From positions 92,530 through 156,529 of the forward strand of contig JAFGAR010000028.1 in NCBI GenBank assembly GCA_016933575.1: a stretch of DNA of 64,000 nt, given 5' to 3'. Under the pieces are notes generated by a model. It was given only the letters and a program-made list of their open reading frames with translations. It made no database searches and was not told the DNA's origin. Origin of the DNA: Candidatus Thorarchaeota archaeon (lineage in GTDB: Archaea > Asgardarchaeota > Thorarchaeia > Thorarchaeales > Thorarchaeaceae). Position numbers and translations under genes: made by a program. Of the stretch, positions 53,987 through 62,236 are shown piece by piece (position 1 is the first letter of the stretch; every line of letters starts with the position of its first letter).

Positions 53987-54982
53987 CTATGCCCTCTTTT
54001 TCAAGAACCCATTTTCAAAGTACCAATCGATAGCTCGCTTAATGCCCTCACGCATGGTCACTTTTGGTTCCCACCCCAAGAGTTTCTTAGCTTTCGCATT
54101 CTTATACCATCGATCTTCATCCATACTTTGAACAGTCTGCATATGCCAAAGAAATGTTGTCTTTCTTCGATTCTTGAAGGGACTTAGAACCCCGATACCA
54201 ATTTTAGCAATACTTGTAGGGATCTTCCTTTTTGGTGGTTCAACACCACAAGTTTCCGCCACGAATTCGAATAGCTCGTTGTATGTTAGAGGCTCATCAG
54301 GACAGAGAATTATGGTGTTGTTCAATGCGGATTTGGAAGTAATCGCTTTGATGAATCCCTCAACGACATCATCAACATGTGTGTACATCAGGTGCTTCTT
54401 ACCATCTCCAGGAAGAACAGGGATTGTTCCATCATTCACCGCTTCAATCGCTTCAAAAGCTGTATAGAGGTCTCCTTCGCCCATAATACCAGTCGGGCGT
54501 AGTATAATATGGTCAAGTTTTGTATCCTTAGTTATTTCACGGATAGATTGTTCAGCTACAACTTTGCTCTGACCATAATCAAATGAAGGAGTTAGTTCAG
54601 TATCTTCATTTCCAGGAGGATAACGGACAGGGCCTATTGCTTCTGTGCTTGAACAGTAGATAAAACGTTCAACTTTTGTTCCAACACATGCAGACATAAG
54701 ATTCCTTGTCCCTTCGACATTGACTTTGTACATAAGCTCTGTATCACTGGGATAAAAGTCAAAATATGCCGCAAGATGAATTACGATATCTATGTCTTGA
54801 ACTGCCGCCTCTATACTACCGATATCAAGAAGATCAGCTTCTCTTATTTCGATACCCTTTGGAAGTCCTTCAACATTACTTGTCTTACGAACAAGTGCAA
54901 TAACCTCATGACCCTCGTCAAGAATCCTTGGAATGAGTTTTCTTCCAACAAACCCAGTAGCACCAGTTAAGAGGATTTTCAA
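53987..54982 (-). CDS. NAD(P)-dependent extended SDR (epimerase/dehydratase or 3-beta-HSD type)
   Basis: TTG 54982 is chosen: GAGGT lies eight bases upstream, giving MKILLTGATGFVG at the N-terminus. The 331-residue protein has the extended SDR Rossmann motif GATGFVG, IHLAAYFDFYP, VNVEGTRNLM, the catalytic SSTEAIG and YGQSK (Tyr-x3-Lys) and the late LRPTGIMGEGD. It matches nucleotide-sugar epimerase or NAD-dependent sterol-like dehydrogenase families. The substrate is unknown. It is first in the operon with LctP. Confidence 0.88.
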   Translation of the reverse strand: MKILLTGATGFVGRKLIPRILDEGHEVIALVRKTSNVEGLPKGIEIREADLLDIGSIEAAVQDIDIVIHLAAYFDFYPSDTELMYKVNVEGTRNLMSACVGTKVERFIYCSSTEAIGPVRYPPGNEDTELTPSFDYGQSKVVAEQSIREITKDTKLDHIILRPTGIMGEGDLYTAFEAIEAVNDGTIPVLPGDGKKHLMYTHVDDVVEGFIKAITSKSALNNTIILCPDEPLTYNELFEFVAETCGVEPPKRKIPTSIAKIGIGVLSPFKNRRKTTFLWHMQTVQSMDEDRWYKNAKAKKLLGWEPKVTMREGIKRAIDWYFENGFLKKRA

Positions 54983-55120
54983 TTGAAACAACCTCAGAAC
55001 GAAACACTACCATGTAGCATTTATCTGTTCCCAATCAATGACTGCTAAATCTAATATAGCCTCAAGTGCTATTATCAATTGGGCGTAAATAGAGTACTTA
55101 TTCGGAGGAGTAACAATTCA

Positions 55121-56503
55121 TTGAAAAGTGAGGAACAACTTACACCCTCAGAGGATACCCCTGCTGCTTGGTTTCAAATGGGTTCAAGACTAGCTTCGGA
55201 AGGAAGACTAGTAGAAGCTGAACGAGCAATCAAGATTGCCGTTGACATGCAGGAGCAATTCCCGATTGCTTGGGCTATTCTCTGTGCAATACTACTCTCT
55301 CAGGGAAAGGAAACAGATGCAGAAAAAGCTGGGAAAAAGGCAATCTCTCAATGTTCAGAATTGAAAATGACTTGGCCAATATTTCGCAGTATCATACTCA
55401 AGCATGCAATAAGAAAAGGAGCGAATTGGAAAATACCCAAGAGAATCTCAATTGATGAAGAAGGTTTATCAAAATGGGGTGAGACTCTGGCAATATTCTC
55501 AAAGGCAGTCACAGATGAAATTGAAACTGTCAAGGCTCCTGCAATTAAACCGGATATTGAAAAAGAAAAACCAGAAGAAAAAACAATAGACACTCCCACT
55601 CCCCCTTCTGTCAAATTAGAGCGTGAGAAATTACCCTCGTATTCGTCAAGAACAGTTGAAGGCTTAACAAAGCTTATGGATCGAAAACTAAAAACTACGA
55701 AGAGCACTCAAGTAACATCTCCTGATGAGAGAGATGAGAAAACAAAACAATCTGAACTACCAACCTATTCGTCAAGAAAAGTAGTTGATGTTACAGAGAA
55801 ATACTATGAAGAACTTGAGAGTCCAGAAGAGAGTAGCAGTAGTTCACCTGAATGGACACCAGTAACTCCGGGTCAATCACAGACATCTGAAGCATGGTAC
55901 AGTGCGGCTGAAGTACATTTACGTCAAGGTCGTTTTGACCAATCCGAGCAATCTCTCTTGAGAGGTTTATCAATGGACCCCAAGAATGGAAAAGCTTGGC
56001 TCAGACTTGGGAGTCTTCTAATGAGGAGAAAGAACTATCAAGATGCTCAAGAAGCATTCGAAAAAGCAACTCAGTTCCTCAATAGAAATGTGGAGGCTCT
56101 GAGTGCTCTGGGAGATTGTTTGCAGGAACAACATAAATGGAGAGAGGCATTTCAAGTATTATCAAAGGCTGCAATAATCGAGCAAAATAGACCTGATATC
56201 TATCTCAAAATAGGTATCTCAGAATACAACCTGGGTCTATATCAGGATGCATCAAGAAGTTTTCTTAGAGTTTTGCGGATTGCACCTAGTCAAAAAGATG
56301 CAATGTTCTACTTAGCTCAATGTATGGAGAAGCAAGGTAATAGAAAACATGCACTCAGTCTTTACATCAAACTGATGAATCTAGGCAATCTTTCTTCAGA
56401 GATGTATGAAAAGATGTCAGGTGCATTTGAGCGATTAGGTAGGCAGTATGAAGCTAGAGAGTCTAGAAGACAAGCGGTCCTCGCAAGGCAAGCTGGAAAG
56501 TAA
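55121..56503 (+). CDS. TPR-repeat protein with linker repeats
   Basis: TTG 55121 is chosen because GGAGGAG (55104-55110) lies about ten bases upstream; TTG 55079 is an alternative. The 460-residue cytosolic protein has two N-terminal TPRs (AWFQMGSRLASEGRLVEAERA, AWAILCAILLSQGKETDAE) and a polar linker holding two copies of LPxYSSRxV (LPSYSSRTVEGLT and LPTYSSRKVVDVT). A C-terminal array of about six TPRs follows (AWYSAAEVHLRQGRFDQSE onward). It should act as a scaffold. The linker repeats look like partner-binding or modification sites. Confidence 0.82.
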   Translation: MKSEEQLTPSEDTPAAWFQMGSRLASEGRLVEAERAIKIAVDMQEQFPIAWAILCAILLSQGKETDAEKAGKKAISQCSELKMTWPIFRSIILKHAIRKGANWKIPKRISIDEEGLSKWGETLAIFSKAVTDEIETVKAPAIKPDIEKEKPEEKTIDTPTPPSVKLEREKLPSYSSRTVEGLTKLMDRKLKTTKSTQVTSPDERDEKTKQSELPTYSSRKVVDVTEKYYEELESPEESSSSSPEWTPVTPGQSQTSEAWYSAAEVHLRQGRFDQSEQSLLRGLSMDPKNGKAWLRLGSLLMRRKNYQDAQEAFEKATQFLNRNVEALSALGDCLQEQHKWREAFQVLSKAAIIEQNRPDIYLKIGISEYNLGLYQDASRSFLRVLRIAPSQKDAMFYLAQCMEKQGNRKHALSLYIKLMNLGNLSSEMYEKMSGAFERLGRQYEARESRRQAVLARQAGK

Positions 56504-56517
56504 TTCGTCAAGAGATT

Positions 56518-57315
56518 CTATTGAAGCATCGTATTCAATCTAGGCAGTATCTCACCAGCTTTTCCTGACAGATGCAAATCCGCCATAGATGTAAGAGGTG
56601 TACTCTCGACATTTACTTCAATAATTGTCCCCCCATTCTGCTTTACTAATATTGGGAATGATGCTGCGGGTTGCACTAAAGCTGAAGTCCCAATGACTAT
56701 ACATGCATCTGCCTTTTGCAATTGGTCATATACGACTGAAATGATCTCTTGGTTAAGCTGCTCTCCAAACCAGACAACATCAGGTCTGAGGTTACGATTG
56801 CATTCAGGACAGGTAGGAATACCAACTGCAGGCTCTTCAAGTCTACCAAGATGACCGCATGAGGTACATTTCAATGCCCAGATATTTCCATGGACCTCGA
56901 AGACCTTTCTTGATCCAGCTCTTCTATGGAGACCATCGACATTCTGTGTTATCAAGCTCTTCAAAATCCCAGTTCTTTCCCAACTTGCCAGAACTGTATG
57001 TGCTGGATTTGGATTGCATTTTGAAATTAAGTGCTGTCGCCAAGTGTACCATTCCCAGACTAGTTTTGGATTCTTTGCAAATGCATCAGGAGTTGCTAGT
57101 TCCATGGCATCATAATTACGCCACAAACCATCTTTTCCACGAAATGTAGGAACATTGGATTCTTTTGAGATCCCTGCGCCTGTAAGTGCAATAAGATATT
57201 TTGATTGTTTGATGGCTGTTGTTGCTTCAGAGAAAGAATCAACCAATCTAGTCACCGCCAAGTGTATTGAGGAAAGAGTCATAAGGTATTCATGAAATAT
57301 AGATGCCTCCGCCAT
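56518..57315 (-). CDS. cobB: Sir2-family NAD-dependent protein deacylase (class III-like)
   Basis: ATG 57315 is chosen: a TATA-like element (57338-57350) sits about 27 bases upstream, consistent with a leaderless message. Longer frames would run into the divergent HTH gene. The 265-residue protein has GAGIS (46-50), PTFRGKDGLW, QNVDGLH (124-130), catalytic His142 and zinc cysteines 150/153 and 169/172. WYTWRQ places Tyr90 and Arg93 where class III sirtuins (SIRT5, CobB) bind succinyl, malonyl or glutaryl groups. It would therefore remove acidic acyl groups as well as acetyl from lysines. It shares its promoter region with the regulator at 57380. Confidence 0.92.
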   Translation of the reverse strand: MAEASIFHEYLMTLSSIHLAVTRLVDSFSEATTAIKQSKYLIALTGAGISKESNVPTFRGKDGLWRNYDAMELATPDAFAKNPKLVWEWYTWRQHLISKCNPNPAHTVLASWERTGILKSLITQNVDGLHRRAGSRKVFEVHGNIWALKCTSCGHLGRLEEPAVGIPTCPECNRNLRPDVVWFGEQLNQEIISVVYDQLQKADACIVIGTSALVQPAASFPILVKQNGGTIIEVNVESTPLTSMADLHLSGKAGEILPRLNTMLQ

Positions 57316-57345
57316 CAATCTTATTAAGGGCTTACATTGATAATT

Positions 57346-57361
57346 ATTCACTATTGTGAAT
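57346..57361. promoter_or_regulatory. Inverted repeat between sirtuin and HTH regulator genes
   Basis: ATTCAC (57346-57351) and GTGAAT (57356-57361) are perfect 6-bp inverted copies with a 4-base spacer. It overlaps the leftward TATA-like stretch of the sirtuin gene and lies 18 bases ahead of the HTH regulator's ATG. It is a candidate operator for that regulator. Confidence 0.5.
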
Positions 57362-57379
57362 GATTGTTGAGGGAATTCG

Positions 57380-57862
57380 ATGTCTCGATCTGAAAGCAAA
57401 CAAGTTAAGAAAAGAACATGGATGATGCCACAAGAAGTGGAAGTTTGGTATGTCCTTCCTGCAATTAGGCGTGAATTGGCCAAGATATTGAAGACCAAAG
57501 CAGTACAGAGGGTGGGTGAAGATGGCAAAATCAAGGAACGCAAAGTCACACAGAAAGAGATTGCCAAGATACTTGGAGTGACTGAACCAGCAATAACACA
57601 ATATCTGCTTAAGAAAAAGGGGAGAAGATCTAGAGGGGATCAAGTCATTATTCCAGAAAAATTCATCCCGGAGATCGATAAATCCGCAGATAAAATGTTA
57701 GCCACATTCGAAGAAGGCTACAATATTGAGAATATGTTTGAAGACATGACGCGTGAAGTGAATAGAATAATAAAACTCATGCGCGATGATGGAGCAATGT
57801 GCGACATCCACAGACAATTCTCTGCTCATGTTAAAGGCGATTGCAACGCTTGTAAGAAGTAG
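57380..57862 (+). CDS. Archaeal HTH transcriptional regulator with C-terminal metal site
   Basis: A 160-residue regulator resembling the archaeal COG2522-type group. The first half is basic, the helix-turn-helix is VTQKEIAKILGVTEPAITQYL (about 56-76). The C-terminal part holds CDIH and, after eleven residues, a CNAC pair, a likely zinc or cluster site. ATG 57380 follows GAGGG by seven bases. It is divergent from the sirtuin gene across an inverted repeat, so it may control both. Sensing of metal or redox state through the C-terminal site is inferred. Confidence 0.85.
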   Translation: MSRSESKQVKKRTWMMPQEVEVWYVLPAIRRELAKILKTKAVQRVGEDGKIKERKVTQKEIAKILGVTEPAITQYLLKKKGRRSRGDQVIIPEKFIPEIDKSADKMLATFEEGYNIENMFEDMTREVNRIIKLMRDDGAMCDIHRQFSAHVKGDCNACKK

Positions 57863-57897
57863 TTCTATCAAGCAAAGGCTTAATTCCAAGTAACTAG

Positions 57898-57920
57898 ACC
57901 CCAGTTTCTGTCTTGGGGTG
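57898..57920 (+). promoter_or_regulatory. Hairpin covering the ribosome binding site of the crotonase gene
   Basis: ACCCCA (57898-57903) pairs with TGGGGT (57914-57919) across ten bases. The right arm contains the GGGGTG ribosome binding site (57915-57920) of the gene starting at TTG 57928. Folding would hide the site; it could also be the terminator of the upstream gene. Confidence 0.4.
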
Positions 57921-57927
57921 TACATTA

Positions 57928-58650
57928 TTGACAGGAGAAATTATTGTCTCTATCCAGGATTCGTATGCGATCGTAAAGATATCGAGACCTGATAAGATGA
58001 ATTCTGTAACCAAAGAGATGTTACAATCATTTGATGAGAGTGTTGCAAGAATTGCTAATGATCCCAAAATAAGAGCCATCATTTTTACTGGTGAAGGAGA
58101 TCGATCATTCTCCGCAGGTTTTGATCTAGAGATGGTGAAGAAGCTAGAAGGAAAAGATGCAATCGATTTCTTCAAACTCCTTGAGAAGACCATAAATCGG
58201 ATCAAGGAAAATCGAACATGTATCACAATAGCAGCTGTGAATGGTTTTGTTATTGGATTTGGGGCGATGGTTGCTAGTGCTTGCGATTTTAGAATATTCT
58301 CTGAGAGTGCAATCTTTAGATTGCCGGAAGTTGAGCTTGCAATCTTTCCTGGAGCAGGTGCCGCTTCAAATCTACTCTATTTAGTTGGACCCGCCAGAAC
58401 AAAGGATATTCTCATGACAGGAAGGAAGGTTTCTGCGAAAGAAGCTCTTCAGATTGGCCTAGCAGATATGCTGGTAAAGAAAGAAGAAATAATGGAAAAG
58501 ACAATGGAGTTTGTCCAAGAACTACTTCGAAGAGATGCCAAGATACTTTTACATACAAAGACTCTTGTTGACGGTATGACTGGAAAAGAGCTTCAGGAAG
58601 CCGCTGACCTTGAGACTCAATATCTTGACGAATGGCTCCGAGAGTTCTAG
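57928..58650 (+). CDS. Enoyl-CoA hydratase/isomerase (crotonase) family
   Basis: TTG 57928 is chosen because GGGGTG lies seven bases upstream, giving 240 residues. Crotonase signs are RPDKMNSVT, the oxyanion segment FSAGFDL, the second NGFVIGFGAM and RLPEVELAIFPGAGA. The Glu of PEVEL is kept but the position of the first catalytic Glu (as in GGGCEL of hydratases) is Met, suggesting an isomerase or a different crotonase reaction rather than hydration. It would act in fatty-acid or amino-acid acyl-CoA breakdown. Carbamate kinase follows in the same direction 92 bases on. Confidence 0.88.
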   Translation: MTGEIIVSIQDSYAIVKISRPDKMNSVTKEMLQSFDESVARIANDPKIRAIIFTGEGDRSFSAGFDLEMVKKLEGKDAIDFFKLLEKTINRIKENRTCITIAAVNGFVIGFGAMVASACDFRIFSESAIFRLPEVELAIFPGAGAASNLLYLVGPARTKDILMTGRKVSAKEALQIGLADMLVKKEEIMEKTMEFVQELLRRDAKILLHTKTLVDGMTGKELQEAADLETQYLDEWLREF

Positions 58651-58742
58651 ACCATCGTAGTTGAATTAAACAACCTTACACCCATTCGTTTAATTAGGAG
58701 ATATGAAGAGGTGGATTCCCTCAATTCGGAGAGATGAAGAAA

Positions 58743-59720
58743 ATGACCAAGAAGGCAGTAATCGCAATTGGTGGAAACAGTCTCATTAAAGACAAGCAGC
58801 ACAAGACAGTACCTGACCAATATGCTGCAACAGCAGAAACATGCAAGCATATAGCTGATATGATTGAGCAAGGTTGGGATGTCGTAATCACATCTGGAAA
58901 TGGTCCTCAAGTCGGATTCATATTACGACGTTCAGAATTATCAGAACATGAACTCCACCCAGTTCCATTGGATTATTGCGGTGCTGATACCCAGGGAGCA
59001 ATCGGATACATGATTCAGAGAGCCATGTACAATGAGTTCCACAAACGGAACATGATTAAGAACGCAGCCTCAATTGTTACACAAGTGCGAGTTTCAAAAG
59101 ATGACCCTGCTTTTGAAGACCCAGCAAAACCAATCGGTTCATTCATGGATGAAAAGGATGCAAAGAGTAAGGTTGAGAAAGAGGGATGGATTGTAAAAGA
59201 AGACTCAGGAAGAGGGTGGAGAAGAGTGGTTGCTTCACCAATTCCAAAAGAGATCGTTGAACTCCCAGCAATAAAGGCACTCATTGATCAAGGAATTATT
59301 GTCTATGCTGTAGGGGGCGGAGGCATTCCTGTAGTCGCTTCAGAAGACGGTTTACTTGAGGGTGTTGCCGCGGTCATCGACAAAGATAGAGCGTCCAGTC
59401 TATTAGCTACAGGTCTCGATGCAGACGTACTAATCATCTCTACGGCAGTTGAGAAGGTCTATCTCAATTATGGTAAGGAAAACCAACAGGCTATTGATAA
59501 AATGGACCACATTCAAGCTCAGCAGTATATCCAAGAAGGACACTTTGCTCCAGGAAGTATGTTGCCTAAAATCGAATCTTGTGTTGAATTCATCAAGAAT
59601 GGTGGCGAGATGGCTATCATCACAGACCCACCAAACATCTCCAGAGCTCTACGAGGAGAAACTGGAACAAGAATTGTTGCAGGATTCGCAGTTCCGCCAC
59701 CGCCTGAGAGAAGACCATGA
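58743..59720 (+). CDS. arcC: Carbamate kinase
   Basis: ATG 58743 is chosen: GGAGAG (58728-58733) is nine bases upstream, while ATG 58734 is too close. The 325-residue enzyme interconverts carbamoyl phosphate plus ADP with carbamate plus ATP. Family segments are AIGGNSLI, SGNGPQVG, DYCGADTQGAIGY, RRVVASPIPKEIVE, VGGGGIPVV and DKDRASSLLA, with the usual length. It lets amino-acid or purine degradation yield ATP, or makes carbamoyl phosphate. RidA follows 51 bases downstream, fitting amino-acid catabolism. Confidence 0.95.
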   Translation: MTKKAVIAIGGNSLIKDKQHKTVPDQYAATAETCKHIADMIEQGWDVVITSGNGPQVGFILRRSELSEHELHPVPLDYCGADTQGAIGYMIQRAMYNEFHKRNMIKNAASIVTQVRVSKDDPAFEDPAKPIGSFMDEKDAKSKVEKEGWIVKEDSGRGWRRVVASPIPKEIVELPAIKALIDQGIIVYAVGGGGIPVVASEDGLLEGVAAVIDKDRASSLLATGLDADVLIISTAVEKVYLNYGKENQQAIDKMDHIQAQQYIQEGHFAPGSMLPKIESCVEFIKNGGEMAIITDPPNISRALRGETGTRIVAGFAVPPPPERRP

Positions 59721-59771
59721 TGAGACCACTACATTAATTGTGTAGTGTGTATCTGTGCAACATGATGAAAC

Positions 59772-60152
59772 ATGTGTCCTAAACAGATTGTAACAGATAA
59801 CGCTCCAAAAGCTATAGGTCCATATTCACAAGGCATAGTGTCACAGGGGTTTGTATTTTGTTCTGGGCAAATTCCAGCAAATCCTAAGACAGGCGAATTG
59901 GTGACGGGATCAATTACTGAACAGACTCATCAATCCTTATCGAATGTGAAAGGAGTGATAGAAGCTGCTGGCTCTAGTATGAGTAAGGTAGTGAAATGCA
60001 CTGTCTTTCTAAGAGACATGAATGATTTTGCAGAGATGAATCAAGAATACGCAAAATGGTTTTCAAATCCTCCTCCAGCAAGAGCAGCTGTACAAGTCGC
60101 AAGACTCCCAAAAGATGTTGGTGTCGAAATAGAGGCAATCGCTGAGCTATAG
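59772..60152 (+). CDS. ridA: RidA/YjgF-family enamine/imine deaminase
   Basis: A 126-residue RidA protein. It contains the full signature: [44 protein letters not shown] and the active-site Arg in [21 protein letters not shown]. RidA trimers hydrolyse reactive 2-aminoacrylate-like imines to keto acids and ammonia, protecting PLP enzymes. The gene is downstream of carbamate kinase on the same strand, probably in one transcript. Confidence 0.95.
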   Translation: MCPKQIVTDNAPKAIGPYSQGIVSQGFVFCSGQIPANPKTGELVTGSITEQTHQSLSNVKGVIEAAGSSMSKVVKCTVFLRDMNDFAEMNQEYAKWFSNPPPARAAVQVARLPKDVGVEIEAIAEL

Positions 60153-60369
60153 AGAGTCAATATTCCCTATAGGTGGTTATATACAAGTCTAAGGATAATA
60201 GAATATCCAGAAGAGGTGTAGTCACCGCAGACTGGATTATCTTTGGGGAAAAGAGTGCATGTTAGCTGAGCCACCACCTTTCTACTCATTATGACGTGCC
60301 TGCTGTTTGGTAATACTTTTATCCCCGTCCGACCGGTTTGATTGTGCATGACGGGTGGTAGATTAAAAT

Positions 60370-61503
60370 ATGAACTCAAGTAATGTGAAACTCTACGGAG
60401 TTCTAATTGCAGTAGTGCTAGTTGCTGCTTTTGCTTTAGCAGGAATTGTTCTTCTACAACCACCAGCTGAAGAGCCAGATGTGCCCTTGGTTGTTGTCAT
60501 TGGAAGAACTGGTACGACTGAAAATGTCACTTTGACAGAAATGGAGTCAATGACTACCATTGCAGGTAATAGTTCATACCAAAATTCGTATGGAAATATA
60601 CGAGGATACGGTTCGTATACTGGCGTGAAAATTTCAGATCTTGTGGATCTTGTTGGCGGAATGTCAGAAAACGATACCCTACAGGTTACAGCTTCAGATG
60701 ATTATATGATAACTTTCGAATTCGGGAAGGTCTATCCAAATTCAAGTATTTTGGCAATTCAAGGTGATATGATTTTAGCATATGAATACAATAGCACAAC
60801 CGTACCAGACTATGAAGATGGTTTCAGAATTGCCTTCATGCCAGATGATGGCTACTACTCAAATGAAGATGCCAATGCTACCACAGAACCAGATCCTTCA
60901 GCAGCTGGGCCGCAATGGGTGTCCAAAGTTGTGAAGATACAAGTTCTAGCTCCTGAAACAACAGTGATGACATTAAATTTTGAGGATACAACCATCGAAT
61001 TCAAACTATCAGAAATCAAGGCATTGACTCCAATAAGCGGTGAGGGTGGTTATAGAAAGTCTACAGGTACAATCAATGGACCGTATGAAATAACAGGAGT
61101 GGCATTTAGTACACTTCTAGGTTTGCTTCCAACATTACCAGACAACTATACATTGACAGCGATAGCTAGAGATGATTGGACAACTGAGTACACGAAAGCT
61201 ATGGTGGAAGGAAGACTCAGTGGGTATACACCGACTGGAGATCCGATTGATTTGATCAACTCGACTATGGTTCTTGCCTATGAGATAGACGGAAGTCCAA
61301 TTCCAGATGAAGATGGGCCTTTAAGAATCACTTTCATCAATGAAGATGGAAATCTAACAGATGGTCCCCTATGGGCAAAGAAGATTTTCAACATCACATT
61401 AACAGAAATCCCTACAACGCCTAGCCTTGTCGAAAATCTCACAGTTGGTGTAGATATCAACTATGATATATGTATCATAATGGCACAAGTCAAACTGATA
61501 TAG
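60370..61503 (+). CDS. Secreted lipid- or membrane-anchored protein with two molybdopterin-domain-like repeats
   Basis: A 377-residue protein with an N-terminal membrane helix (about 8-29) and an extracellular remainder. Two similar units follow, about residues 38-200 and 203-345. Each has a TLTEMESM/KLSEIKALT helix, a GYGSYTGVKISDLV/GPYEITGVAFSTLL turn, an acidic DDYMITF/DDWTTEY strand and a LAYEYN/LAYEID segment before a DGxxRIxFxxxDG loop. This recalls the sulfite-oxidase-type molybdopterin-binding fold, but no cofactor cysteine is seen. The end is WxxKIxxIxL-like. It could be a ligand-binding surface protein. A TATA-like ACTTTTATC (about 60315) lies upstream. Confidence 0.7.
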   Translation: MNSSNVKLYGVLIAVVLVAAFALAGIVLLQPPAEEPDVPLVVVIGRTGTTENVTLTEMESMTTIAGNSSYQNSYGNIRGYGSYTGVKISDLVDLVGGMSENDTLQVTASDDYMITFEFGKVYPNSSILAIQGDMILAYEYNSTTVPDYEDGFRIAFMPDDGYYSNEDANATTEPDPSAAGPQWVSKVVKIQVLAPETTVMTLNFEDTTIEFKLSEIKALTPISGEGGYRKSTGTINGPYEITGVAFSTLLGLLPTLPDNYTLTAIARDDWTTEYTKAMVEGRLSGYTPTGDPIDLINSTMVLAYEIDGSPIPDEDGPLRITFINEDGNLTDGPLWAKKIFNITLTEIPTTPSLVENLTVGVDINYDICIIMAQVKLI

Positions 61504-61602
61504 ATTAATTATGCCCTCAGAACAATCCTTTTCTTTGTTCTTTTCAGGCGAAAGAATGAAGAAAAGATATTCTAAGAGTCCTTTGAGCGAGGAGTGATTA
61601 CA

Positions 61603-62235
61603 ATGACTTTACCATACACCGATAGCAAGGATATTGATACACTCCTTGGTAGAGCTGCCACTTTGATAGAGAAGAAGCTCTTCGATGAGGCACTTGTCAC
61701 TCTTCAGCATGGCCTATCTTTGGATCCGGACAATCCGAAAACATGGGAGCGTATTGCTGCATGCAATCTTGAAATGGGAAAACCAAAGATGGCAATTGAG
61801 GCACTCAATAACTTATTACGAATCCAGCCAAATTCCTACTCAGGGTGGGCAGATAAAGGTCTATTACATTTACTAATGAATGAAACATCAGAAGGTATTG
61901 GTGCTCTCAAAGAGAGTCTACGACTGAATCCAAGAAGAGCAAGAGACTGGGAACTTCTAGCAACTGTATTGATTTCAGAAGAACGATGGGATGAAGCACT
62001 TGACGCCCTCGAAAAGACCCTAGATATGAATCCGAATTCAGCTGTCACATGGTACAATCTGGCTATTGTCTATCTCTTTTTCGAAGAACTCAATTTGGCA
62101 GTACAAGCAGCAGAAGTCGCCTTCTCAATTGATCCATCCCTCAGAGAACTTGCAGAGGACTGGATAGACATGGTCGATGAAGATGATACCGAAGATGAAG
62201 ATGATACAGCACTCTATGATTTTGCGGCAAGTTGA
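61603..62235 (+). CDS. TPR-repeat protein with acidic tail
   Basis: ATG 61603 follows AGGAG by eight bases; the GTG at 61594 lies in that site. The 210-residue protein has about five TPR units (LLGRAATLIEKKLFDEALVTL, TWERIAACNLEMGKPKMAIEAL and so on) with the helix B pattern A/S-x3-L-x3-P. It ends in an acidic tail (DEDDTEDEDDTALYDFAAS). No signal or membrane helix. It is a scaffold. It meets the beta-propeller gene tail-to-tail with a single base between stop codons. Confidence 0.85.
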   Translation: MTLPYTDSKDIDTLLGRAATLIEKKLFDEALVTLQHGLSLDPDNPKTWERIAACNLEMGKPKMAIEALNNLLRIQPNSYSGWADKGLLHLLMNETSEGIGALKESLRLNPRRARDWELLATVLISEERWDEALDALEKTLDMNPNSAVTWYNLAIVYLFFEELNLAVQAAEVAFSIDPSLRELAEDWIDMVDEDDTEDEDDTALYDFAAS

Positions 62236-62236
62236 T

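Noticed and set aside
57316..57567. N-terminal extension of the sirtuin
   Set aside because: It covers the divergent HTH gene's start and the shared promoter, and has no sirtuin-like sequence.
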